From positions 7,606 to 71,605 of the forward strand of contig KN880545.1 in assembly GCA_000934385.1 (NCBI GenBank): DNA of 64,000 nt, read 5' to 3'. The translations under genes were made by a program, and so were the position numbers. The stretch is from Cylindrobasidium torrendii FP15055 ss-10. Lineage: Eukaryota; Basidiomycota; Agaricomycetes; Agaricales; Physalacriaceae. The notes beneath the pieces are model-generated. The model did no database searches, was not told the origin of the DNA, and saw only the letters and a list, made by a program, of their open reading frames with translations. Every line of letters starts with the position of its first letter. Position 1 is the first letter of the stretch. This document shows positions 1-10,022 of the stretch, piece after piece.

Positions 1-1165
1 GGTCAGCTGTGATCTTCTTCGTCGACGCGGAGGCCGTTAGGCTCTGCTTCTGCATCCCTTTCTGCTGTTTTCGCCCCTTTCTCCTTATACCCCTCGAGGA
101 CGACGCGCTAGACGACCATACCCTCCCATCTCTCGATACCCATCGTCTGTAGCGCGTCGTCCGACATCGACCCGGACATTCTGCCCCGTCATACTCTATC
201 TCCTCCTATAATTCTCTTCCGTCGTATACCCTTACAACGGACCGTGCATCGCGTTCACCCTGCCCAAGCCAATTTGGTGAGTGATTTGTTCTTTGTCCTG
301 CCCTCTCAGTTGGGTTGAGACCGGGGACGCCTGGAATCAGCTCAGCATTTCCCTTCCTCCATCCCCAACCGTCAGCCTGTTTTCGGGGACGCCTGGATTC
401 AGGTGTCGGTCATCGCCTCTCGCCTCTGCCTTCTTGCCCAAACAAATGCTGACTTTCTGCTTTCTATGTCTACTCGAGCCGTAGTCGCTGCACACCAAGG
501 CCTGCCTAGTCAGAGTCAAAATCTCATTGGTGAATGTTCCCCTACCTCTTCCATCCTCCACCCCTCGAGTCCTGAATCTGGGGACGCCTGGGTTCTCACT
601 CGTACCCATTTCTCCAAGATGCTACTTCCTCATAAACTGATGTTGACTGTCTGCTCTGTTCGCAGCTGACCACCTCAAAACATCACGAAGAACGTGAGTA
701 TCCCCCTTCGCGTCATTGCGCCAATCCACGTCTGGGGACGCTTGGGCGTGGGTTGGCGACATCCGTCTTCTTCCTGTCGTCCAGCGTGCTGACTTGACCT
801 TTTCAACGCATCAATGACCTGCTCAAGCTCGAGTCCCAAGATGATCAAGGTCGGATCCCATGCCAGTGGGCATGCCATCGGTGAATAATTCCTCGCCACG
901 CCATTATTTCCTCCCGCAAGTCACGTTTCTCGGGACGCCGAGGCTCAGATTTGCACTCGTCCATCCATTGCGTTGTTCTCCCTTTCCACAGACGCTGACT
1001 TTCATTCCGTTTCCGAGCAAATCCTTCCAACTTGTCGCGAAAAAAGTGGGTATCCTTCGTCATCCCCTTTCCGATTCCACGTCGTTTTACGTCTGAGGAC
1101 GCTTGGATTCAATTCGCCGTGTCCTTAACCCCTTCATGCTGTGCATCGTGCTGACATGATTGTTT
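1..1165 (+). repeat. Left arm of a long inverted repeat
   Basis: Bases 1-1165 are matched in inverted orientation by 26640-27795. The first ~250 bases are nearly identical and similarity falls further in. The arm may extend beyond the window's left edge. It carries six copies of a GGGGACGCYTGG-like core starting near 323, 386, 580, 734, 932 and 1095. After the first closely spaced pair the spacing alternates ~194/154/198/163, so the arm is built from ~355-bp dimers. Donor-like sites (GTGAATG alternating with GTGAGTA or GTGGGTA) and branch-point-like GCTGAC sites recur in register. No protein-coding capacity was recognised. It could be a non-coding, intron-rich transcript or a degenerate mobile element. 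Confidence 0.85.
98..162. repeat. Hairpin in left repeat arm
   Basis: GGACGACGCGCTA at 98-110 is perfectly complementary to 150-162. GACGA (111-115) can also pair with TCGTC (143-147), leaving a loop of about 27 bases. The same hairpin is kept in the other repeat arm at 27634-27698, with the one small bulge on the opposite side. Conservation of both arms suggests the structure matters, either as RNA or as a DNA element. Confidence 0.7.
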
Positions 1166-1808
1166 GTATGGACTGGCATACCCTGCATCGACACTGGATT
1201 CCAAGGCCTTAGCATCTGTAAGTCACTGGCACTCATCTCCACTTCCACCACTAGTCCATGCTCATGGACGTGACATTTACTTCGCAGTGTATTGAAGGTC
1301 ATTGCATTATAGGTCCGCCGCCAAGCGAAACGAATGCATTGGCTGATACTCAGGCCTCGAGCCGCCGTTACTTGGACGTCGAAGCGCGCGCCTTCTGCAA
1401 GATCCACGCATTGCTATTGAATATCAAGTTTTGTTTCCAGTTGGCAAACGTCGAGCCTTGAAGCTTGACGGACAATGGATTACCCTGGTCGTCGCATTCA
1501 TTTGTGTCATTCTGCGCACCTGTAAAGCCAAAATATTTTGAACATGTACTCAATTTTGATTTATGGTCTCCGTCTTTGTCTCCAGATAGTCGACATCAGT
1601 GGGCCATTGGTCAGCAAATACTTCCCGGTTGATTGTGGGCGACAGGCTGAGAATACGCGGGAATTGAATTGTAAGGTGTTTAGCATTTACCTACCGCATG
1701 TATCAGAGATGGCTGGCGTCCTCCTTGGTATATGCGTTCACAGTCGCATTATCCTCGGCAAAGAGAAAATTCGATAGAAATACACGACGAATAATAGAAA
1801 ACAACAGA
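1166..1808. other. Intergenic, no gene recognised
   Basis: This stretch lies between the repeat arm and the snRNP gene. It shows a few splice-like signals (GTAAGTCACT near 1216 and TTCGCAG near 1284) that may continue the intron-like pattern of the repeat. The other repeat arm is not similar here. No open frame with a recognisable product was seen. Confidence 0.4.
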
Positions 1809-2741
1809 TCATTTGCGCGCGAACGTAATCTACAAACCATGAGCACAAAACTACGGAACAATGAGAAAAAGCACACCTTTATCTTGTTCTCGCCATCCAA
1901 CTTGTGATTGTGTAGCGCATCCTTGGCCAAGGTTGAACTTTCCTCGTCCATGTATTCCACGAATGCGATGTCCTTCTTTGTAGGAATGAGACGGACTTCG
2001 TACAAATTGGGGTATTGCGCGAAGAGACCGGTGAGCTGCTCCTTGGTGGCTGTCTCCGGTAGGTTCTGCAAGAACAAGATCTTGTTCGGAGGGAGGTACT
2101 CGTCTGGCATTTGGACATTTGGCCGGCGGGTTGCAGGGAGCGCAGTGTCGCCATCGGCCGCAGCAGTACGCTTGGCCTTGAGTTTCTGTTTAAGCGGGTT
2201 CGAGTACCGTGTAGCCTCTTGAGATGGGTCAGTGATTGTCCACCTAGTACTATATGCGCAACACACTTTTGTGGTCGGTGCGTCTGGTTTTGTGCGCTTC
2301 AAACTGGTCACTATCCAATTTTTTCACGACTGCATCAGCTCGTGTCCGTGCGAATGAGATTTGCTATATCGCAAGATCAAAATGGGCACGGGGTCAGATG
2401 TATGGTTAACTACGCACCATCGACTTGGAATACAGCGGAAAGCCGCGCACATCTCCCATCGCTTTCTCAGCCTGTTCGGTATTCTCGAAGGAGACAAATG
2501 CCTGTCCCCGCATCCGCAGGTTCTTGTGTGCTACCACATCAATAACGCCATAGGGCTTGAAAAGACCGAGCAGCGACGTCTTGATGACTGTTAATGTTGG
2601 CACGGAGCCCTACAAAAGTCATAAACGCGTCTTACCATCAAGCTTGACTTTTTCGTTCAGATTCTGGATGTACAGCGTCTCGCATTTTGGCGCTTCTGCC
2701 GCTGGTGCTGGGCTTGCTGCTACTGGTGCCTGATCTGCCAT
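1809..2741 (-). CDS. U1A/U2B''-type snRNP protein, two RRM domains
   Basis: This is a spliceosomal RNA-binding protein of the U1A/U2B''/SNF family. Five exons (2741-2636, 2587-2418, 2363-2267, 2217-1877, 1829-1809) join to 244 residues. The N-terminal RRM shows RNP2 (LYIQNLNEKV) and RNP1 (RGQAFVSF), and a basic linker follows. The C-terminal RRM has RNP2 (ILFLQNLP) and a degenerate RNP1 (DIAFVEY). The last 21-nt exon supplies the family ending ITFARK, which fixes the splice and the stop. The first intron uses the second acceptor; the nearer one would leave only 26 nt. Two RRMs with this linker fit U1A/U2B'', but the sequence alone does not say which of the two. The start codon faces the next gene across only 57 bp. 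Confidence 0.93.
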
Positions 2742-2798
2742 GGAGGGAAAGGGAGAAAGTAGACGGGCCACGTGATGTAAAACACCTCAATTCTCGCC
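2742..2798. promoter_or_regulatory. 57-bp divergent promoter
   Basis: Only 57 bp separate the start codons of the snRNP gene (minus) and the glycosyltransferase (plus). Both 5' leaders and core promoters must overlap here or lie inside the neighbouring coding sequence. No TATA box was seen. Confidence 0.6.
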
Positions 2799-4046
2799 AT
2801 GACAATGCCCCTCCGGGCGGGTTTCCTCTGCTTGCTGGTCTGCACTGGCATATATCTTCTGTTCACCCTCTGGCCTGATACCGCGCACCATCTGGAGGCT
2901 GTCGAATGTCCGCAGAGCCCCACCCCAGTACCAGCCAAGCCCGTTCTCGAGCCCATTGCCCTCACATTCGTTCTCCTCGGCCCCAATATCGCACACGAAG
3001 GCAGCGTCGCCATCAAATCCGCGCTGATGTACTCTAGTCGGCCCCTACACTTTCATCTCATTGTCACGGAAGACAACATTGACTATCTGGAACGCAAGTT
3101 TGCCCTCTTCGACAGTCCGGCATACGACGTCAAGGTTACCTACTATCCCATCACCACAGATATGGTGCGTCAACGCGGGGAGCGCGCTGGTGTGGGCTCC
3201 AACTGGCCTTTACTATCCAAAGTCTTCATCCACGAACTCCTCATCGGCGTCAAAAGAGTCATCTTCATGGACACTGACATGATCTTCGTCGTCGATCCCG
3301 TCCTTCTCTGGAATAATTTCGACGACTTTAACAACGATACCTTGGTATCCTTCCCAACCTTAGGGCCAAATTCACATGCTGGTGAAGTCTGTTCATGCAT
3401 AATGTTAATGGACCTGGAGCGAATGCGCGCCCCAGAAGCGCCGTTTATGCCGTCTACGCTTTTCCCCGCCGAGGTGTCAGACGCGTCCCCGGCAACATCC
3501 GCTTTCGCCAAAGGCATTTCCCAAGGCATCCATCATTTTGACCCTCCGCACGCCATCGTTCCGTTCGACCCGCTCAATCCATTCTTCGCCGACCAGGGTA
3601 TCTACTACATGGTCTGGCTCACACATCCTCATCTATTCATCCCACTCTCGCAACGTTGGGATGTCAACTTCTGCCGGCGTCACTGGGGCCTCAAACTAGG
3701 TGTGTGGGGCGACGACCTAGACGAAGACATATCCCCTGCATACCTCATCAGGTCGCAGAAAACACTGGCGGGCTCCCGAGACCAGGACCGCGTCGTTAGC
3801 CCAGGTATCATCCACTACAACTGCCAACCGGGCGCCGGGGACGATGTCTGGCTCTATGAGCAAAACCACAGCGGGGGCAGTCATTTCGGTGCAATGGTCA
3901 CTACTGCACTTCGATACAAGTGGGCATGGCTGAATCGCGGGACGGGGACAATACAGACAAGTACAATGGAAAGGGTACGCTGGTGGGACGAACGTGCAGG
4001 AGTCGGGCCATCGAGAGGGCATGGAGGAAAGCAACATCATCACTAG
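2799..4046 (+). CDS. GT8-like type II membrane glycosyltransferase
   Basis: A single 415-residue exon. Residues ~5-23 form a hydrophobic signal anchor followed by a luminal domain, typical of a Golgi type II enzyme. The start of the catalytic fold (FVLLGPNIAHEGSVAIKS, with FHLIVTEDN downstream) and the DxD metal-binding site in FMDTDMIFV (~residues 158-160) match glycosyltransferase family 8, near the LARGE/glucoside-xylosyltransferase branch. A later HYNCQPG segment fits the usual family-8 histidine region. Substrate cannot be told from sequence. A second ATG two codons downstream is also possible. The gene converges with the TPR gene that ends at 4404. Confidence 0.85.
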   Translation: MTMPLRAGFLCLLVCTGIYLLFTLWPDTAHHLEAVECPQSPTPVPAKPVLEPIALTFVLLGPNIAHEGSVAIKSALMYSSRPLHFHLIVTEDNIDYLERKFALFDSPAYDVKVTYYPITTDMVRQRGERAGVGSNWPLLSKVFIHELLIGVKRVIFMDTDMIFVVDPVLLWNNFDDFNNDTLVSFPTLGPNSHAGEVCSCIMLMDLERMRAPEAPFMPSTLFPAEVSDASPATSAFAKGISQGIHHFDPPHAIVPFDPLNPFFADQGIYYMVWLTHPHLFIPLSQRWDVNFCRRHWGLKLGVWGDDLDEDISPAYLIRSQKTLAGSRDQDRVVSPGIIHYNCQPGAGDDVWLYEQNHSGGSHFGAMVTTALRYKWAWLNRGTGTIQTSTMERVRWWDERAGVGPSRGHGGKQHHH

Positions 4047-4403
4047 GCACTGCACAGGTTGGACGGACGACATAGAAGTACTGTATCATACCCAACGTCA
4101 GCGGGACTGTCTATATTAATTCGCGGGTCGTGTACTTATTTCACCGTAGTAGATATCACTAGCATTATCCACGTAGGGTACAGAGGGCAGCGCATAGCAT
4201 TTTCTTTCACACCAGATCCACTGCCAGTCAGTAGAACGCTATAGCACTGGCGCTTTGGCTCGCGCATGGCTCGCGTCCCAAGAATAGACAATTCAACGGT
4301 TGAGCGCATCAAGTTTGGATGGGGAGGCTCGTCCAGGCCAGAACATTGGGCACACGAATGCGATTAAAATTAGTGGTAGTAACAGAAACGCTACGTAGTA
4401 CGT
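4047..4403. other. Convergent intergenic with a short repeat
   Basis: This is the gap between two converging genes. Bases 4252-4325 resemble 5973-6046 in the same orientation (shared CTTTGGCTCGCGC, AATAGACAAT and CAAGTTTGGA blocks), so related segments flank the TPR gene. No coding sequence is seen. Confidence 0.5.
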
Positions 4404-5416
4404 TCAAGCCTTCTTTTGGTCTTCCTCCTCAACTTGTTTCATACGCTGCCCGAGAATTTTGGCGCTGACCTAGGGGAAGATGAACTGAAGCCGCCGTTAA
4501 TGAGAAACAATAGACGCACGTTGCGGGCATGCATTGAGGCGCGCTCTACGCCGTTATCACCACTGCGTTGATAGTACTTGAGGGCCTCTTCCAGTTGACC
4601 GGCTTGGGAGGGCGTTAGTATTGGGGATACGACCAACGACAGGACGTCTTACACGCCTCCAGCACGGCAGCTAGGTTGAAAGCAATTTCTGGATCTTCAG
4701 GTGCAAGGGAGGTAGCAATTCTGGCAAAGTGAGCACAAATATAAGACATAAATTTGTCAACATACTTGAGGTGGTGCAAGGCCAAGTCCAAACGGGGTAC
4801 TGGGGATATCACATACGCGCTCGCGAGGTCTGCTGAGGCGTCAGCGCTGGTCGAGAAGGAACCGAGCGGATAGGAATTGGGTAATACGTACTGGTGTGTG
4901 TGTCTGGACTGGTAGGTTGGAGCGCTATAGACTCGTTCCACACGGCAATAGCTTGGTCGAATTCCTCTGAAGTCAAATTCCTAACTGAGCCGGGACGAAT
5001 TCACATGAGATGTGCTGGCGTACTGAGATGATAATGTGTGACGCCAAGATTGAAAAGGACGCTCGCGTTACGCTTTATTTCAGCGCTTCGTTTGTAGAGA
5101 CCCTTGGCGCCTTCGAGGTCGCCCTCCTCAAGCTTGAGTGTGCCCTCTTCGATGCACCTGTTCGCTTCGACCTCTGCAGGGTCAGATGCTGTCGAATGCG
5201 CTGTCGTAGATGATGCCCAGCCTAGCGCGCGCAGATTAATGGAACTATATGGTTCGGGGTGCTGGGGGCTGACATACGTTTGAAGCCCGGAGCCCGAGCG
5301 CGTGCAAAGGATGGCAGCACTGTGCTCCGTGAAGGTGCAGCACTGATTCCCCGCGAGAGTAGACCGGCCCCGTGCCGCTGGGCCAGCCGGGCAAGGACTC
5401 GTGTGGTGGACGCCAT
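4404..5416 (-). CDS. Mitochondrial TPR-repeat protein
   Basis: Seven exons (5416-5278, 5221-5024, 4984-4892, 4829-4766, 4720-4653, 4602-4520, 4469-4404) give 236 residues in frame. The first ~47 residues are rich in Arg, Ala and Ser with no acids (MASTTRVLARLAQRHG), a typical mitochondrial presequence. The rest is helical with TPR signatures such as EGDLEGAKGLYKRSAEI and EEALKYYQRS. The C-terminus is a short charged helix ending KQVEEEDQKKA. One intron (4985-5023) is only 39 nt. I cannot name an orthologue; a scaffold or assembly factor in mitochondria is the inference. Confidence 0.8.
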
Positions 5417-6181
5417 GGTGAATGCAGAAAGTCAAGTAATATTTTGTGGCCAAATTCGGAAGTGACGTCACGTGGATATCAACTCAATTAACGCCGATCT
5501 CAGCTTCACCCTGCAGCCTGAGCAAGTTGCAATAATGGCCCAGAATCTATATTGTTTAACAGGCGACGCGTAATATTGTCCAAGGAAATTGAAGCCGCAA
5601 GGTTGCTTTCGGGGGGTACAAGCAAGAGAAGCTACACCATCACTGCTACTCTCTACATTAGTGAACTGCCGTGCAGAGCCGCCCCCACATCACTCATAAC
5701 CAAAACGCAGGTGATGAGATATGTAAGTGGTATCAACTCTATGATAATGCAGGGAAATGGATAATCGCCCACAACATTGTAAGATACTTAAACCTGAGCT
5801 TGTTCCACGTTATTGCAGGCATGTGCATTGACATATAAGTACGAAGTGAAGGGCACTTGTTTGCTAGCGAACCGACGTCTGAACGGGTCACTACCACGCG
5901 TTTGCTCTTGTCCTTTGACTGTCGCTGCGACAGAATCTTCCTGCAACATCCTAGTGCGCATGCGCATTGACACTTTGGCTCGCGCCCCCAGCCCAGCAAT
6001 AGACAATCCAACATGAAAGGTCGAGTGCGTCAAGTTTGGAAGGGACGCACGCCCGGTACCCATGTTCAAGCACATGAGGTAGCGAGCTCGCGACATGTAT
6101 ACGATTGTCAGTGCGGAACCTAGAACAAAGTCAGAGACATTTGGGTTACTGAGGCAGGAAACGCACGATGTCTTCCGGATA
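5417..6181. other. Intergenic with second copy of a short repeat
   Basis: This stretch contains the 5973-6046 segment related to 4252-4325. Minus-strand open frames across this area have no recognisable product and probably reflect composition. It also holds the upstream region of the TPR gene and the 3' side of NAA38. Confidence 0.5.
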
Positions 6182-6556
6182 TCATGTGTACTCGTCCTCC
6201 TCCAGGGCTACATCCAAACTGACTTGACTGACGTCCGCCTCGATTTTTGTGATCAACCTCCATGGAATCAACACCTGGCCCACATATCGTCCATCTTGGT
6301 TCTCCAACACAAGCTCCTCTGTCGGGTCCTGGCCATCCTCTTCTGTTTCATTGATGGGGAGTAACGAGGACCTGCGGTCGAGAATATGCATCTGCGCCAG
6401 GACATCTTTCATAGGCACAAGTCGAAATTCCTCAGCATTAACAAGCACAAGGTTGAGCGGCTTGTCGGTGCCGGCAAAAGTGCCGAGGAAGATACGGTTG
6501 TCGGTTGTGAAAACGCGCAAAGTACGGCGAAGAAGGGGACGGAGGCGTTCAGCCAT
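6182..6556 (-). CDS. NAA38: NatC auxiliary subunit Naa38 (LSM domain)
   Basis: A 124-residue LSM-fold protein. The Sm1 motif reads RVFTTDNRIFLGTFAGTDK followed by LNLVLVNAEEFR. The Sm2 part is GRYVGQVLIPWRLITKIE, with the VLIPW pattern that marks the Naa38/LSMD1 branch rather than canonical Lsm proteins. In yeast (Mak31) and animals it is the small auxiliary subunit of N-terminal acetyltransferase C. I chose the ATG just before ERLRPLLRRTLR. The frame stays open upstream to an ATG at 6850, adding 98 residues unlike the family, so a 5' exon or intron there is possible. Confidence 0.85.
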   Translation of the reverse strand: MAERLRPLLRRTLRVFTTDNRIFLGTFAGTDKPLNLVLVNAEEFRLVPMKDVLAQMHILDRRSSLLPINETEEDGQDPTEELVLENQDGRYVGQVLIPWRLITKIEADVSQVSLDVALEEDEYT

Positions 6557-7250
6557 CGTCGTGGTGGCAGGAGATGAGGCGAGATTTGACGCGATCGATG
6601 TGATTGCATCCTCGGTATCCTCATATGGCAAGGCAAAGAAGGGTAAGTGCCACTGGGTTGTAGAAAAGTTGGGACGCGTCGAGTAGCGGTTGCGTATGAA
6701 TGGGAAATGCCAGAATATGCCAGATGATAGTAACGCCGTAACGCCAGAAAAGTGGTATCCTATTTGGCGATACAATGCAAGCCATTGAAAATCGTTTCGA
6801 CAAGCAATCCTGAAACCAGTACCAGGTGAATCTGAGCGCGAGCCCGACATGCGAGGATTACAAGAACTGTGACTGCGTTGCTGCTACGAGCTCGTGTTTT
6901 GTGAGCTATGACAATGGGTCACCAAAGGTGGAGAATATATCTCTTCACTGCCAACTTCCAAAGACGCTACTTTCGCGCATCATGCATCATTAGTCATGTA
7001 CATTGATTGTATCGCTCAATAATTCGCTCAAACTAGGATCTGCATGAGCATGTATGTGTGGCCTATGAATTTACTGCTTCTACGCCCGGCCAACTACGAA
7101 CAAGTGCAATTCCAGCCACATGCATTGGATTGCGATAACATAAACATAGATCCATTATTCCGTCCGTAGTAAGCTAGCTTATATGTGAACGAATACTACC
7201 GTTGTGTGATCGCAACACTACATCTTGTTGAAAGATAGTCAATCAGGTAA
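6557..7250. other. Intergenic / possible 5' part of NAA38
   Basis: Bases 6557-6850 stay open in the NAA38 frame but look unlike coding sequence of the family. From 6851 to 7250 there is AT-rich intergenic DNA between the NAA38 5' end and the PSD1 3' end. Nothing else was recognised. Confidence 0.4.
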
Positions 7251-8891
7251 TTACTCCTCCTTGTTCTTCACGACGTCGCCCAATTTCTGGCCAACCTGGA
7301 TCTTCTGACCTGCCTCGACAGAGAACTCGAAGTCTGCAGGGGCTTCGAACACCAGCACGATGGTCGACCCTAAACAAAATCCGCCCATCTCCTGCGCGGT
7401 AGTGAGTGGTTGCCCGTTGAGGATCTTCGATGCGGATGAATAGACCGCTTCAGTGAACGTTCCCGGAGGCGGGCGCTTCCCGCGGACATTCGTGCGCAGT
7501 TCGGAATCAAAGTTAAGCATAATGCTGCCAACATTTGTTGCGCCGACAGGAACCATGCTGAAAAATCCGTGCTTCCACTTGCCAAGCAGTGCAACGCGTT
7601 CATTGAGGACGAAGAGGTTCGGGAGACGATTTGCCATCCATGGTGACACAGAGAACAGCTCGCCGACAAAGTGACGACGCTTCTCAACGACCCAAGCAGT
7701 TGGTGAATGGAATCGGTGGTAGTCGCCAGGTGCGAGGTAAATGACGGTGAAGAAAAGATCGTTGCCGGCTCGGGGGGTCATGCTAGGGGTGCGCTGCAAG
7801 GAAGGCCGGACTCCGAGCTCGCGCGCGACCGCTACGCTATCCACTTGGTCTTGGTCATCCACTGATGCATCAACCTGGTCGCCAAATTTGTGGGGGACGT
7901 CTTCAGAGGTTGGTGTCGCGGAGGTTCCCATGAGTTGATCCAATGTGTATTCGATGCCATTCACGTTTGCAAAGTCGTGTTCGTCGACTACCGGCATGGA
8001 GTTAGGGTGCATGATGACGGGTGTGGGTGGCGGAGAACCCGGTCGATCAACACCAAGGAGGGCATCGAGAGAGTAGGTAACACCTTTCACCTGTTCGACG
8101 GTACGCTCGTGTGGATGGATGCTGCCAAAATGAAGAATGCGGCCGTCGGCAGGGCTGACCAGCACGGCGGGGTCGACAGGCCGCACACCCTCTTTCAATC
8201 TGCGGTAGAAAAAGTCGCCGAGAGACTTGTACGTCCGAAGGTCATCGTGTTCAACTTCATCGAGATTGCAACCAAAAACGCCAGCATATAATCGGAAGCC
8301 AATGGGCCTAAACCAGACGGGGAGCTCGAGAGAATTGATGTAGCCCCATAGTCGGGACATGTTGCGCAGCGGGAGGGCCCCGATAACATGAACCTGTGAA
8401 AAATTAGCGGGAGTACATGCGCAGGTGACACGAACGCACATGCCAGGGACCCCTTAGCTTCACCACCTCTATGCCGTGCTCATCAACAACCACCTCCTTC
8501 GCGCGCGCTGAGTTCTTGCGGTATTGCATGGCGACAAGAAGTAGCGCACCGACCGCAAGGGGAAGTGGAAACCATTTCGTAGGTGTTTGGGTCCAAGCGT
8601 TCACCAGTTTTTCTGCAAACAGAGTTAGTTACTGCCGGATGGGAATCACAAGCACGCACTGTACAACGGCAGGGAGGCGCCTGTGGACTCTGGATCTGGT
8701 CCAGTCGAGTATGCACGCCTGATGCCCTGGTTTTTCACTGTGCGAAAGAGAGCGGAAGTCTTGTTCGTGCCGTGCACCCAGCACTTGGCGAAGGCTGACG
8801 ATGCCGATGCCGACGACGCGTTCAAGACCCGAGAGGCGGCATAGAGCGGTTTGCGTCCCTTGGTGAGGATGGTTTTCCTGGAAAAGAGCAT
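7251..8891 (-). CDS. PSD1: Phosphatidylserine decarboxylase, mitochondrial
   Basis: This enzyme makes phosphatidylethanolamine from phosphatidylserine at the mitochondrial inner membrane. Three exons (8891-8660, 8612-8440, 8393-7251) give 515 residues. Residues 1-70 are a basic Ser/Ala-rich presequence (MLFSRKTILTKGRK start). A transmembrane helix follows (WFPLPLAVGALLLVAM), then the family block VHVIGALPLRNMSRLWGY. The autocatalytic site LGST lies in FCLGSTIVLVF, about 40 residues from the C-terminus. There, cleavage yields the pyruvoyl-bearing alpha subunit. The catalytic His region APGDYHRFHSP is present. A non-conserved acidic insert lies mid-protein. All key residues are intact. Confidence 0.96.
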
Positions 8892-10022
8892 GAACGGGGC
8901 CGGCCTATGGCTGCATATACGGGACAGATGCTTGCTGGTGGGAAACAGAAGTCGATCCGTCTGCCGAATTATATCCGTGACGCCATGCTTGCCTCGTGTG
9001 CACAGCTCGAGTGGCGCTATTCAGCTTGGAGGCGCGAGGCAGCATTGTTCACGACTAAAACTATGCCTGAACTTTTCTATCAAGCAGTGTTGATGTTGAC
9101 GGAAATACGCTGAGCAGAGTCGCCGCTGCAAAACCCACCGAAGTGTGTCATTTCCACGTGCGCGTTGAGCCGAAATTCCCACGGTTGGTTGTGTCTACAG
9201 CCTCAAATTCAGCTTCCAATGCATTGTTGAACATTCAAATTTCAAATGCTTTATCGCGCTGATTTCAAGGCATAGTTTTATTATTGGCACATCCCAAGCG
9301 CATTATCTTTATTGCTTGTCTATTCAAGTTCAGGTTGTGTTCCACCTATGCATAATGACAATTCAAGTCCAAAGTTAACGCCATGTAGTCCAAGTATCAT
9401 CAGCATGTACTAAGTAGCTATTTTCTTAAGACTTGATAGGTGCCCATGCTCCTGATGCATTGGATTCTCTGTAGCTACTCCACAATTGTCTCTCGAATCT
9501 TGGACACACAGGCTCACGGAATCCGTTCGAAAGGAACCGCGTCCATTGAATTAGAACTACGAGGCAGGTTTTCGGGGGAGTGCTACCACTGCATCGCTGA
9601 TTTGATTAAAGTAATCAACGCAGTCTGAGCCTAGTCTGACGCATGATGCATGATGGTTGGGCTTTTAAAGCCCCATAATTAATCGGCATCGGCACGCTTG
9701 GCGCTTGATCTCTCTGCACCCTTGTAATGCCCTGCTGTATGCAAACGCTATCAATGCATCCTCCTACTGGCCGTACTTAGTATTAGCATGTACCTTGGTG
9801 CTCGGCGTTCGCGAAAAGAGGTGGCCATGCGCTGGTGCGGGCCGATGTCAGCCCCACGTGGTGTTGCCCTGCCTTCGACCTGTGTCATCATCGTTCCACG
9901 ACGAGCAGGGAGACCACTCTTTTCTAGACCACCAGCTCGTCCTTGGGGACAATTTTCTTTCTTTTTCGCTCGTCGGCAGCACTACACCGCCGGGAAGCGG
10001 ATACCAGGCGTCGTCGCCAGCC
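8892..10022. promoter_or_regulatory. Divergent promoter, PSD1 / chitin synthase
   Basis: This 1.1-kb region separates two divergent starts. It is unusually long for this window, consistent with a regulated leader for the chitin synthase. Several upstream ATGs precede 10023, including one in frame ten codons upstream of a stop-free stretch, so upstream open reading frames are possible. No TATA box, tRNA or repeat was recognised. Confidence 0.4.

Noticed and set aside
2610..2635. A 26-nt intron in the snRNP gene
   Set aside because: The nearer acceptor would give an abnormally short intron and add residues to RRM1. The acceptor at 2588 gives 48 nt and a normal RRM.
9705..10022. N-terminal extension of the motor chitin synthase
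   Set aside because: The frame is open upstream, but the residues look random and [15 protein letters not shown] is a more usual start. I placed the start at 10023.
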